Source: Phaeodactylum tricornutum CCAP 1055/1 (lineage: Eukaryota > Bacillariophyta > Bacillariophyceae > Surirellales > Neidiaceae). From it: a stretch of DNA of 64,000 bases. Every line of letters starts with the position of its first letter. Position 1 is the stretch's first letter. Position numbers and translations under genes: made by a program. The notes beneath the pieces are model-generated. The model had not been told where the DNA came from and searched no databases. It saw only the letters and a list, made by a program, of their open reading frames with translations. Positions 33,301 through 44,707 of the stretch are shown here, one piece after another. The stretch spans positions 791,501-855,500 of the forward strand of contig NC_011681.1 in assembly GCF_000150955.2 (NCBI RefSeq), read 5' to 3'.

Positions 33301-36300
33301 TTTTCACATCACCCATCGCGCACACGATCGTCCGATGCATCCACACGAACTTGCTGGGTGCCACGAAAGAGGTCAATATGATTTTGAACCACACGACTTC
33401 CGGGACGGATGATGCGGAAGAAGATCCCGTCTTCCAGCCGTCGAACGATAGTTTGTTGCCGGCCTTGACGTACGTGGCGGGAGAACATCCGCTCATGACA
33501 CCCTTACCAGCGGCCCCGGACGACGGCTTTTTGGATTCCCGGTCGACCCGTCACAAGCGGCTGCCGCATATGCTGCGCGATTTAGAATACGTCATTGAGA
33601 CACCTGGTACCGCAATCCGACTTCTCCTACCACGGCGTTTCCCGGTATACCAAGGGCCACCTTTGTCCATGCGAGGAGAAGACGTCTTGGCATTTCCCGT
33701 CGTCTTTTCCCGCATGCTGCGGCTGGCTCAAGGAATGGATCCACAAAAGCGTAAGATTTCGGGAGGGCATGTCGAGTACGAACACATACGATGGCTGGAA
33801 GCGTTTGGGTTGAGTCTTAACTTTGCCGGCGCGCGCGACGCCTTGTCGGAAAGCCCGCCGCGAAGCAGCAGCGTCGCACTTGGTGCAGATTATATGGAAA
33901 ATGTTATGGGCGTGCGTGAAGCTCTCGGGAACATTGGTGCATCCTTGCTACGTGAAATAAAGCTTTGGCTGTATCGCGAAGGTATGCTCGAGACAGGTCT
34001 TCCGCTACCACCCGGGGGCGCCCACGGAGCGACGGATATGGCCCAGGTGGAGTCACTACAGCGGAGCACTCTACACGTATCGGGATCGCAGAGCACGTCC
34101 AATGATGCTTTATCCAATAGCAATGCCGGTGCTGTTGCTCTGGCTTGTGCCACGGGCGTGAAAATGACAGAGGCCCAATTAAGTCTCATTGAGAACGTGT
34201 TGAAGGCCGAAGCGGTGGAGCGCTTCCACTCCAAACAGGGACAAGTGTTGACGCCCAAGTCTATGGGTCCAGTGATGGGCGACTGGCTGCGCGTTCCGCA
34301 TTCACCACTCGCGGGAGATTCTCTTTCGTTTCACATTCCCTTGCATCGAGCTTTGGCGGAAAGCATTCGATGCGTGTGCGCCCTTTCTGTTTCCGAGGCA
34401 TCGAGAAAATCGGAACCATCCGGATGGTGGAAGCTTCCAGTCCTTGACGGAATTCCTACTAGTGTGTCCTCTGACACATCTAATCCTTTGACTAATCCAC
34501 TTGTTCCCCTGATGCGTTCAACCTTGCGCTCTGGAAATTGCCGCGTCGTTTGGACGGCGGGCCCAGATTGCTCAGCGCAAGAAGCACAGAGACGACGGTC
34601 CCGTTCAAGAGCCGTTTCTGCTAACATTGCGGTGGCCAAAATCATACATTCCCTTGCGGACCATCCAATCCGGTGTCTGGCAGCGGCACAGCAAATCGAC
34701 CGACATTTGTGGGCAAGAAATGGGAGCTCGGTGGCCGGAATGGCTATGAATTACTCTGGAACGCCTTTGTGTCGGTCGTTCCGTGACCTCGACCTGCTAT
34801 TGGTTCAGCTCTCGGCCGCTGGAATGAGCGTTGGCCTTGGTGCTCGAAGGGTGTTTTCGCTTTTGTTAAGTCGTTTCAGTATGGATGGGTATTTGTGTGA
34901 TCCCGAAAGACGATCGCAAGTTAGCGGATCAAGCTCGCCTACCGGAAACGGAGGTTATGGTGCAGGCTCGAGTGCTTGGGTCAAGCCCCCTCGTTTGCAA
35001 GATGCCGAGCACGCCGTTATTTTATCCGAAGCTTTCTTTTCCACAATGTGTGTTCTTGTTACCGAGCTGCCGCCGCCACCCCCTGTTTCTGTTGACGATG
35101 ACACCTTTTTGAGACAAAGTGTGAAACGGGAGTTACTTCATGCGTTGGCGGCCGAGCCTCGCTCTCGTAGTGAGGCAATGACAGCCGCTGCGGTCGGCAT
35201 TATTCGAAAAGAGGATAGCGAAGGCTCGTCAAGAACAAGCGGGGGTGGAGGTCTATTTAAGCAAACCTTTGCCGAAGTATTGAACGAGATTGGCAAACCA
35301 AAGAGTCAAGGGTCCTCGCGAGCCACCTCTGGTCCTCCGGCCTTTGAATTAAAACCCGAATGCTGCGATGAATACGATCCGACCTTTTTTCACCTTCGGC
35401 GTCAAGACCATCAACATGCTATGGATATTGTTGCACGTTTGCGTAAGCAAAAATGGGGAAACAGCAAGGAGAAAACGGAAACATATTGCCTTCCTATCGT
35501 TTGCACCCCGCCCAAAGCCCATCCCCGTTTCCTCGCTTGTCGTCTTCTTCTTCATTTGCCAGCAATCGATGCAGCAATTCGTCGCTCATTATTGTTTGCG
35601 TTGACTGGTGGTTCATGGCTTCCCCCTCCGGAGCCTCGAAAACCTGCTCACCCTCCAATTGATGAAGATGTGGAAACCTTTAACACGTTAGGAGTATCAG
35701 ATACTGCTCCCAGAACTATAGGAGATGGTGACATTCCTATGATCACTTTCAATCGGAGGTTGTTTCAGTCGCAGACATCATCCTCGAGTTTTCTCAAACG
35801 CATTGGAGCTGACTTGGAGAACGCAACACCTTTTTCCAAAGAGATCGTTGCATCGTCTTCTGTCTCCTTCCTTGAAGTTTTGCAACTTTTGACTCTCCAA
35901 ACTCACACTCTCGAAGATTGCGCGTCACTCCATCGGTTTCTTCCGGATCTTGATGAGGAATCGAGAGCGCTTTCCTTTGGCTTGTCCATCAATTCCTATC
36001 TCGGACGTTTAGTTCGAGTTCCCGAAAGTCTTGTCGACGTATGGGCACTTCAACCTTATCCGGAAGGCCCTTTGCGTTCTAAAGGGACAGGAAAGAAGAG
36101 AGGGTCCATTCTAGGTTTGTTGATTGCCCTTTACGAACACAGAGATGATCACGGAAATTCAAATGAATCTGATGGAGCCGACTATGGACAAGGCGACGAA
36201 GGCCATGGTGGAGCTCGGATTTTAGCTTCTAGCGGACTGAAGTGGCTCCTCAGGTTTGTAAATGCTCTAGTTGACGGCGCTCCGACTGTAGGAGCTGCAT

Positions 36301-39300
36301 CACACAGTGCAACGAGTGGTGGACCGATTAAGCCGGAGCACTATACGTCGCCAAAGCATGAAAGCAGCGTATCCTCGTGGACCATCAATGAAGACATTAG
36401 GTCCACGATCCAAGGGATGTTGTTTGGTCTTCCTGATTTATGGCCTCAAATCAGTGAAGACAAGCCTGCAGCTTCTGATAATTCTGCCGCCAAGAGTAAA
36501 GAAGCTGGCAAGGCGGCACAGAAAAGAGTCATGGATTTAATGAAGAAAAAGCAACTTAACTTTGCTTCCACGATTGCTCCGTCGAACGAAAACAAATCGG
36601 ACAGTACCGTTAATGGAGACCAGGACAGTGAACTTTGCATAATTTGTCGATGCGATGATGCCGATGGCGAGAACAACGGTCCGCTTGGTTACCTTGGTCA
36701 TGTACAGCGCTCTCGTACAGCTCAACTGAGAGCCACTGTTGAGCTCATGCACTCAGAAAGGCCAACGCCAACCATTGGACAAACGTATCGAGTGGTGGGG
36801 CACATGGGGTGCCAGGTGCGTAAAAGAAGCCTGTTTATGAAATGCAGTTTAATCTATTTTCTCACCTTGTAATCTCATTTATAAAGCTGCGTGAAACAGA
36901 AACGCTTGATTCGACACCATTGACATGCCTACCGAAAGGAAGCGTCGTGACCGTGTCAAACACCTATGCATCAGCCGAGTACGATATTCTTTCTCGCCGG
37001 GTGTTGGTGCGTCACGTCTCCAAGGACCCCCATACCCGTGCCGATGTGGTGTCAGAGGGATGGGCGAGTGTTCAGTCGTCACAAGGCTACGTTATCTTGA
37101 GTCCCTTGGTTTCCATGTGTTACACAAACTCTAGATGGGGAACGACCCGCCCTATCATCAAACAATGCGGCCACGCGGCTCATTTAAAATGCGTCGAGGC
37201 ACACACGCTCTCTCTGCACCAGCGAGCCGCCGGAGATCAACCTTACGACGGTCGCTTTGCAGCGAATATTTCAGACGGAGAATTTTTGTGTCCTCTGTGT
37301 AAGCAACTTTCGAACATCTTAATTCCCAGAGATAGCTTTGCGCAGGCTGTATATTCTTCTGACATGGAGATAGACGAAAGCGTGCTGAAACCATCTGAAA
37401 CCAGACGAGAACATCGAAAGACAAGAGCTCTTCTGGTTGGGTCAGGGTTATCCGAGCAAAGAATGGCTAAAATGAGCAATATGGGACGGAAGGCTCTAAA
37501 CGATTTCGGCACAAACCTACACGTGGCTATGGGTGTTCCGTGGGAGCGATCCACGCCTGCCCAAAAGAGACAGCACCAACGCTGGCATCCTGCTATCCAC
37601 AAATGGGACTACGAAGAATCTGTTGATGACGATACGGAGGGGTATACTGGGGCTAGAATGAAAAATATTCTTCGCATGTTCCGCCAGCAACTTATCGCAT
37701 GGGCAGCAATTGGTCACACCGCCGCAGCTGCAGAGTCTAGTACACGGGGTGTCGAAGAGGTTTTACCGTTCGGAATCGTCTCGCAGACTTCCGATCCGTG
37801 GTCCGATTACAACATCGAGTCGAGAGATAGGCACCCACTCCTCCTAGAGCTCAAGCGTACTTTGACGGCAGCCTCGGGACTGCTTGAGGTCCTTTGTTTT
37901 GAAATGCGCTCTCGCCTTGCCCAACGTGAGCGGTTGGCTTCAGACACGTTTATAGTTAACAGTTGCCTCGCTGACATTCTCGATGGATGGTCTTGGATCA
38001 TGGGTATCTCTTCCGTACAATCGAAAAACACAGCCGCCGACTTGGCGCTATGGAGTGAACTTACAGCTCTCTTGTCATCGATACCTTGCCATGTAGCCAG
38101 GGACGGAGCTATTCCACAGCGAGGCGAAGCTCGAGCTACAGCTGCTGCAATGTGGGCAGCACGCGGCATTGGTACCACCGATCAAAGGGTGGGCGAACCT
38201 CCGGCTCCCTTATCTATTACCCAAATCTTCTCGAACAAAACAACTAATTTACCCCCTATCGCTCGTGACTGGGGAACGACGGATCCCCTGTTGAGTCCAA
38301 ACGAAGATCCTCAATTGGACATGCCCCGAATTCCATTTCGACCTGGAATTGCGACTGCTTTTCTGTACACTCCGCTTCTCGCTTGGGATGTTACAACTTT
38401 GGCTGGTGCCATTTTGTCCACAACATTGCTGAACGAAAGCAACGACCTGCCGACCAACGACGAGCTGATGCGAATTGCTCAGGTATTGCTTGTAGGTCGT
38501 CTCATACAAGCCTTGATTACGCCCAAAGGTATCGAATTACCGGACGAGATGGAGCTCGACGAAGAAGACGCATGGTCCGCCAAGGAAGCAGAATGCGAAG
38601 GGCTCGCACTTGCTCGTCTGGTTGCTCATTGTCAAACACTGGTAACGACTAAATATTTGGACGGTGGCGCGAGTCTTGTTGGTAGCACGGAAGACCTTTC
38701 ATCCAGAGCGGTTCTTGCCGGAGTTGGTCGAGCGATACTTCCCTTCAGCCGGACGTTGGTGCTGTTACTGCGCGCGTGCCATTCGGCAATTCGAGAACGC
38801 CAACGAAAGACGACAGGTCACGAATTGAGATCTGACCTTCCACCGGATGCGTTGGATAAGCTTCTTTGCAATGCCGATCTCATGACTGCCGAAGATGGCT
38901 TCCACATTTTTAAAGCGCTTCAGTGTCCTCTTCCCTCTGCACTCATTGCTTCGAATTCTGAGTGGTTTTCTTTAATAAATCGCTGGCTGGTTGCAGTTGT
39001 TGGTCTCGAGCTGCACCATGGATCTATGGGCCGACACATTGTTCCTACAGTAGTTTCACCTGGATCCACAGGAGGTACATTCACGTTGGCGGACGAATTG
39101 CCGCCGCGTACCGACAGTTTGGCAGGAACGACTTTACAGGCACACAGAAGTGAAGATACGAGCCCTGATGTCCGGATGGGAGAGAACACTCAGGAAAGTA
39201 ACCTACCTTGGAACCAAGTAGCAAATCAAGCTCGTCTAGAAGAACTTGATCGAGCTATCCGGAACGGAGGTGGTGCGACACACCGCAATTTAGGCGGTGG

Positions 39301-40162
39301 TGTTATGATGGAAGAGGACAGTGATGAAGAGATTGTGGATGAATTTGAATTGGATGGACCAAGGGATATGATTGCAATTGCTGAACAATTGTTGGGCGTT
39401 ACGGGTCAAGCAAACGCGGAATCGAACGACGAGATTGGCGAGTCTTCCGAGGACAACAGCGACTCCGGCTCGGAAGGCGAAAAGCGTGATGCTGATCGCG
39501 AATTTGCTCATGTTTCCCGGTCTCCCATTTTGTCTTACCAGCCGAGTCTTCTTGCAGTGGAAGAAATCGGCCCCGGTCGTCACGCCACTTTGTTTGAATT
39601 TTCCACCGCTAGCGCCGTTATGTCTGACCTTAGTCACTTTGGGTTGAAACATCGCAGAAACATACCGACATTCAGCTTGATTCGTCTCCCCAAGTCTTTT
39701 GTAGAATTGTACAATCTCGTCAACAAGATCAAGGGCCGCGAAGACGGCACGAACACGGAAGAAAGCGAAGAGGTAAGCAACGCGGAAACAGCCATTTGTC
39801 TATTGACGGGTACCGTAATGCGTTCCGGATCAGCGCGGCGGTCGGGATACAATCGCGCGCACCGACTTGCGGGTGCCTGTACCATACACGCCCGGAAGAA
39901 CGGGTCCGGTATTGGTATTTTCTTCCTGGTCCAAAAGTGTACGGTCCTCCTAATGCACAACAACAAATCGGCATACTCTCCCAGCCTGTATGTGGATGAA
40001 CACGGCGAAGAAGATCCCGGGTTGCGACGGGGACGCCCGCTGTTTTTGAACCAAGCTCGATACCATGCACTGGAACAATTGTGGCGACAAAACGGTATCC
40101 CTCGTGAAGTTGCACAAATTCGGTCGACTTCGGATCGGGTCATTCGAGATAATTGGTACTAA
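30391..40162 (+). CDS. UBR1-type N-recognin E3 ubiquitin ligase, about 3,211 residues
   Basis: Exons 30391-31828, 31894-36815 and 36887-40162 sum to 3,212 codons including stop. Intron 2 (71 bp, donor GTGCGT) is firm; intron 1 (65 bp, donor GTCAGG, pyrimidine-rich acceptor ending GCAAG) is the only good phase-restoring choice I see but its donor is weak. Domains: Ser/Thr-rich N-terminus; UBR box at about 306-375 (CGYVFQRGDIAWNCRTC...CVICDACF...GGCCDCGD), which binds basic N-degrons; ClpS-like N-domain at about 495-575 (LRLHNDDVHTFDEVIEAL), for bulky hydrophobic N-ends; winged-helix and helical middle; RING-H2 at about 2060-2255 (CIICRCDD...CGHAAHLKC...CPLCK) with a long insertion, cut by intron 2; C-terminal UBR autoinhibitory-type domain at about 3000-3200. 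It would polyubiquitinate proteins of the N-degron pathway in cytosol and nucleus. At about 3,200 residues it is much longer than yeast UBR1 (about 1,950). Confidence 0.9.
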
Positions 40163-40696
40163 GTACCCCTCTTTTGGATGACAAGCACTCATACGGTAAT
40201 GAATAAGCATAGGATGTTCCCTTGTACAACCATGTCCTGGGTCTAGCTAGCTGCAGTGAAGTGTATGTATGGCTTTAATCAGGGGCGACGCATTGATATC
40301 GATCATAGATTCTGCAAGCCAAACCACCCGAATGAGCCAGTGTAAGCTCTTTCACTATTCGTCCCTACTATTCCAGTAACTTAATCTTCGTTAATGACTT
40401 CGTGCGATCCTCGAGAATAGGTATTATTACTTCCACTACTTACAGGTAAGTAGGTCCAACGGCTTTATAATTACTGAAAAAACGTTGCAGAAATCAAGAA
40501 TGTAAAATGTGACAAATATCCAGTGTGGTACATAACTAAAATGGACGTCTTCTCGACAGAGATTCGACATACGGCCCGGAACAAAATCCAAATCCATACT
40601 GGCACTGGACAGGCGAATGACCGACGCAAAGACCGAAATACCATATGCAAGTACCAAGGGGAAAAACCTTTCAAGTCGAAGTGATCACCGAACACC
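40163..40696. other. Intergenic stretch between UBR gene and carboxypeptidase
   Basis: 534 bp, AT-richer than the coding DNA on both sides. No gene seen; it should carry the UBR polyadenylation region and the carboxypeptidase promoter. Confidence 0.6.
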
Positions 40697-43135
40697 ATGG
40701 GAGTTGTACGGAACACCGCCATTCGACAATCGCTACTCTTCCCTACACAAGCCTTTTTCTCCGGCACCAGGCTACCGTCGTCCATTATGGAGCGGTGTCG
40801 GTCGTTGAGGATCATGATGGTGCTGCATCTAATTGTACTGGTAGTATTAATGAGTGCACCAGTGAATGCTGCCGTCTTTCCCGGGCACAGCAGCAGCAGC
40901 ACGGCACCGTCAACAACAACAAAAGGGGCGACAACGACATATATTCGTCGAGAATTGCAAGAGGAGAAAAAACAGAGCATTGTACAACAATACGAGCTAT
41001 GGGAGGCGGAAGAAATCAGTTCCCAGATACAAAAATGGGCTTCCCACTATCCCGATCTACTCCGCGTCACTACCTCGCAAGAAGCCTACGGCTTGCCTCG
41101 AGCCGGAGGGGCCGACGATTGTCCGTTCGACAAGGGCGGCGACGGTTGTCTGAACTATATACTTACACTACAAGACTTTGTGAAGCATCCGGAGGGATCG
41201 GCGACGTCCAATCAGCTGCCGGAAGTCCTCTGGAGTGGTGAAGTCCACGGCAACGAACGGGTCGGCCCGACCGCCGTACTGGAAGCCGCACAGCTTCTCA
41301 TGGAAGCGGCTTCGTGCATCGCACATCCCCGGGTAGCACTGCGAGATAATCCCAGTGCCTGGAAGCTAGAATTGACCAAAGCACGCTCGTGTCGGGAAGA
41401 AATGAAGCACATGGGCCTGGATGAAAGCCACATCCAGTGGTTGGCCCGCCTTGTGTCGACTCGACGGATTGTGATTATCCCGACCGCGAACGCACTCGGG
41501 TATTTCCGTAAAGTGCGCGAAGAAGGCAATGTCGACCCGAATCGAGACTTTCCCTATGATTTGACTGATCCCACGCTCTGCATGCAATCAGTTGCCGCCC
41601 GGACTTTGAACGAGGTCTATCGGGAGCACTTGTTCCAACTTGCCCTTACCTTTCACGGTGGTATGGAAGCGATTGGGTATGAATGGGGGGCTCCAACTTG
41701 GAAATCGAAAAAATCGCCGGATGATTTGGCACAACAAGAGATCGCCGACGCGTACAGTCGCTACGCCGGGGGATGGTTCGGAACGCGAAACTACCAATAC
41801 GGCCCCATGAACGATCTGGTGTACCCCGTGCGTGGTGGGATGGAAGACTGGGCCTACGCAGGCTCCTGGGATACTGATAGAGTCATTGCTTGCCGACCCA
41901 CTACATTTGGGGGCTACCCAGAAGCCAAGACCGTCTACGACAACTCCACTTTACGGGTCTTTAATATGCTGGTGGAAACCAGCAATGACAAAACTCCGCT
42001 CAAGGATCAACTCGGCACATCCTTGGACGTTTTGAACTCTGATACTACCGGTAACGGCCACGTGTCCCGCAACATTCGATTGGCCTTGTTATCGGCGGAT
42101 TTGGTACAGCCTTATGTGACACTGCAACGAGTGAACGACTTGCACCTGTCCGACGATGTAGTATCGCTCTCACGAGAGGATGGTCACAGTTGTCAAGGTA
42201 CACGCACAGTGACGATCTCCTCAGAACGCCCAACGGTCACGTTGGAGTGGACGGTTGGAGGGGCACTACAAACCCATGAGACACAAGTGTTTTACGCCAA
42301 ATGGAGCGATCTTCCCTTGGAAAAACTCGACTGTGTGAACACACCGAACATTCAAGACGTGGAAAGTCTCATGATTGAAGGAACCATGACTTCAGTTACG
42401 TCCGGTACCAACCATTTCGCCGACGCCAAAGCGACCACGTTCAAGTCGACCATCGATGTGCAAAACTTTCACGCCCACGACAAGATTGTGGTTATTGTCA
42501 TGGCCACGGCTGATCAAAATTGGCATACACAAGATCCCAAGGACGCTGTTGGTCCGGAGAATAGTCCACCTCAATCGCACATTGCCAACGCCCGCATCAA
42601 TGCGGATTGGTACTTTGCCAAAGAGAATGGCAAAGTCGTTCAGGGCCGCCGCGAATGGTTTTCCCAACCTTTGACTATCGAGATCGGTGAATTCGCCACC
42701 AATGGCATGGGCGCCCACGGAAGCCTCGTCGTCGAAACCTTCGAATTGTCGAATCGCCTCGGGGAAACGACGGGCGGCGGTTTCCCCACTGGTGGTGTGC
42801 GTCCCAACGCGGGCGTGTCTCCCGGTACGATACAACCACGGTCGCTGTTCCGAAAGGTCGCCGCCGTTGGTATGCTGGTATTTGCAGCGATCGCTGTGGC
42901 ATACGGGGGGCGGCTCTACCTACGGAACAAAATGCGGTCCAGTCGACGAACGCAAATTCGTAACTACATTCAGGACGAAAGTGCACCGAGTCCGGGGTTG
43001 CGCGATACAGCGCGTGTCAACGGTGCCAGCAAGAGTGGATACGTTCGCTCGGCATTCCGAGACGATTTGGATCTCGAAGAAGAAGATCCTCGACGAGAGC
43101 AAAGAAGCGAAGTGGAACTGGGACAGTACACTTAG
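40697..43135 (+). CDS. M14 zinc carboxypeptidase, membrane-anchored
   Basis: 812 residues from the ATG at 40697; a second ATG at 40787 (MERCRSLRIMMVLHLIVLVVLMSAPVNA) gives a cleaner signal peptide and may be the true start. The M14 zinc site is readable: GEVHGNERVGP (HxxE, residues about 184-187), a later metal His in LALTFHGGMEAIGYEWG (about 318) and the catalytic Glu in NMLVETSND (about 426). The substrate-binding NPNRDFPYD-like block appears as VDPNRDFPYDL. A beta-rich region follows, then one transmembrane helix near residue 720-742 (VGMLVFAAIAVAYGGRLYL) and a charged cytosolic tail. The enzyme would trim C-terminal residues of secreted or surface proteins. Confidence 0.9.
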   Translation: MGVVRNTAIRQSLLFPTQAFFSGTRLPSSIMERCRSLRIMMVLHLIVLVVLMSAPVNAAVFPGHSSSSTAPSTTTKGATTTYIRRELQEEKKQSIVQQYELWEAEEISSQIQKWASHYPDLLRVTTSQEAYGLPRAGGADDCPFDKGGDGCLNYILTLQDFVKHPEGSATSNQLPEVLWSGEVHGNERVGPTAVLEAAQLLMEAASCIAHPRVALRDNPSAWKLELTKARSCREEMKHMGLDESHIQWLARLVSTRRIVIIPTANALGYFRKVREEGNVDPNRDFPYDLTDPTLCMQSVAARTLNEVYREHLFQLALTFHGGMEAIGYEWGAPTWKSKKSPDDLAQQEIADAYSRYAGGWFGTRNYQYGPMNDLVYPVRGGMEDWAYAGSWDTDRVIACRPTTFGGYPEAKTVYDNSTLRVFNMLVETSNDKTPLKDQLGTSLDVLNSDTTGNGHVSRNIRLALLSADLVQPYVTLQRVNDLHLSDDVVSLSREDGHSCQGTRTVTISSERPTVTLEWTVGGALQTHETQVFYAKWSDLPLEKLDCVNTPNIQDVESLMIEGTMTSVTSGTNHFADAKATTFKSTIDVQNFHAHDKIVVIVMATADQNWHTQDPKDAVGPENSPPQSHIANARINADWYFAKENGKVVQGRREWFSQPLTIEIGEFATNGMGAHGSLVVETFELSNRLGETTGGGFPTGGVRPNAGVSPGTIQPRSLFRKVAAVGMLVFAAIAVAYGGRLYLRNKMRSSRRTQIRNYIQDESAPSPGLRDTARVNGASKSGYVRSAFRDDLDLEEEDPRREQRSEVELGQYT

Positions 43136-43280
43136 TAGGTCCACTACTTACCGCGGCAAACGGCAAAACCTAATCTGATTTGTCAAACATCATAAATTGT
43201 AGTCTAATCCATGAGACACTTTTGATCGCAACTAGCCAGAGTAATACATTTCAATATCGATCAACGCAGAATACAAAGCT

Positions 43281-44090
43281 TTATCTTCCTCCCTTGCGTT
43301 TCTTACCGCCACCACCTCTCACTCCTTTACCTCCTCCTCCTCGGCCTTTGGCTTCCGACCTCGACAAAGCCTTTTGCGCAATTTTCAAATCGGTAGAATT
43401 GGCCATGCCCTTCATGTTGGCAGCTCCGTGATTTCCGCGATGGTGCAGTTTGGCATGCTTGGCATCGCGTTTCTTTTTCCCTGGGATTTTCCCTTTGAGT
43501 TCGTTCATGAATCGTTCGACGTTCCCGGCGTACTGCTGAGCCGCATCCACCGACTTTTTCTTGGCACGACGATCCGGATTTTGGTGGGGTTGAGTTGTTT
43601 GGGTGTTGCTTTTGTGGTGGTGGTGTTGTCGTTCGTCGCCATCATCCTCATCGTCGGAATCGTCGGGCAAGCGTGTGGATGTGGTGACAATCACGGCTCC
43701 TCCCCAGTGCGACTGTGTTGCTTCATCTTGATACGTTTGTACGTGTTCCACCGGTTCTTCCATCCGCGAGTTGTGCGTCTCCGTCGCCGGGCTTGCGGTT
43801 GGCAATCGTGGTCCCCCAATTTCTTCCAGAATTCCCGACAGCAAGTCTTCTTTTTGTTGTTCGGCTTCTTCAATTTGTTCCAGTACGGCTTTTTTCATTT
43901 CGGCGCGTTGTTCCAACTTGGCCTTGCGGTCCTTGACCTTTTGCATGGCCAAGCCGTAGACCCGTCGTTCACGTTTGCGCGTCGAAAATCCCTGCAGGTA
44001 GGCCTGTCGGGCTTGCGGATCAAAGACGATTTCTTCCCCCCCGCGATTGGAAGGAGCCCGGCGCGGCGCCTTTTTCCTATTCTTGCCCAT
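43281..44090 (-). CDS. NOL12/RRP17-family ribosome biogenesis nuclease
   Basis: Single exon, 269 residues. After a basic start (MGKNRKKAPRRAPS) the family block is clear: EIVFDPQARQAYLQGFSTRKRERRVYGLAMQKVKDRKAKLEQRAEMKKAV, the pattern of Nop25/NOL12/Rrp17. These are nucleolar proteins with 5'-3' exonuclease or scaffold activity in pre-rRNA processing. The middle is acidic and His-rich (DDEDDGDERQHHHHK); the end is basic and Gly/Lys-rich (GKIPGKKKRDAKHAKLHHRG ... GGGGKGVRGGGGKKRKGGR), suited to nucleolar retention and RNA binding. The 3' end faces the carboxypeptidase gene with 145 bp between. Confidence 0.85.
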   Translation of the reverse strand: MGKNRKKAPRRAPSNRGGEEIVFDPQARQAYLQGFSTRKRERRVYGLAMQKVKDRKAKLEQRAEMKKAVLEQIEEAEQQKEDLLSGILEEIGGPRLPTASPATETHNSRMEEPVEHVQTYQDEATQSHWGGAVIVTTSTRLPDDSDDEDDGDERQHHHHKSNTQTTQPHQNPDRRAKKKSVDAAQQYAGNVERFMNELKGKIPGKKKRDAKHAKLHHRGNHGAANMKGMANSTDLKIAQKALSRSEAKGRGGGGKGVRGGGGKKRKGGR

Positions 44091-44707
44091 AAGGAAGACT
44101 ACGACCGAACGACGATCGTGTCCAAAAGTGTCGAGTCAAAATGGGATTGATTTCTGTAATCTACTTTAACGGAAAGGAGACTGATAGATCTGTGAGGGTG
44201 GTGGTTGCTATTGTTCGATTGTTCGTTCGTCCTCGAGGTGTGCGATACTGGTTCCTTTTTTTGTCTGTCAACGATCCACGCTACTAGCTAGAACTGCGGC
44301 CCCATCCAGTCTTTCCAATGGTGTGATGGAACCGAACGATCCCCAAGGGATGCACGATAACTTCCAGTTCAGACGGACCGACAGGAAGACAGACGGGAGA
44401 CACGCAAGGGCTCCCCGGAGGTAGATAGCGTTGCGGATCGAGTTCGTCGAGTGGTACGGCAGTACAGACGCTTCGGGTGTCACACACGGATGTGACAGTG
44501 AGTCTCGGACATACTCCATCACGGCTTCCACGGTACATTCGCGCGAACAACGTGTGGACCCCATCAACAAAGCCTTGTGGGAGATCGAGAAAGACCCGTT
44601 TTGCAGTGCGTCGACCATGCCAACCCGGTTTTCTCGTGCCGAATGGGGATGGAACGCAAGACAACTGTCGTCCAGCAGTACTGGAGAAGAAGTGTCTACA
44701 GTATTGT
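44091..44707. other. Divergent promoter region, NOL12 and exostosin genes
   Basis: 617 bp. The sequence is open in one frame upstream of the exostosin start at 44708 but has no ATG in that frame; I treat it as leader or promoter. Confidence 0.5.
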
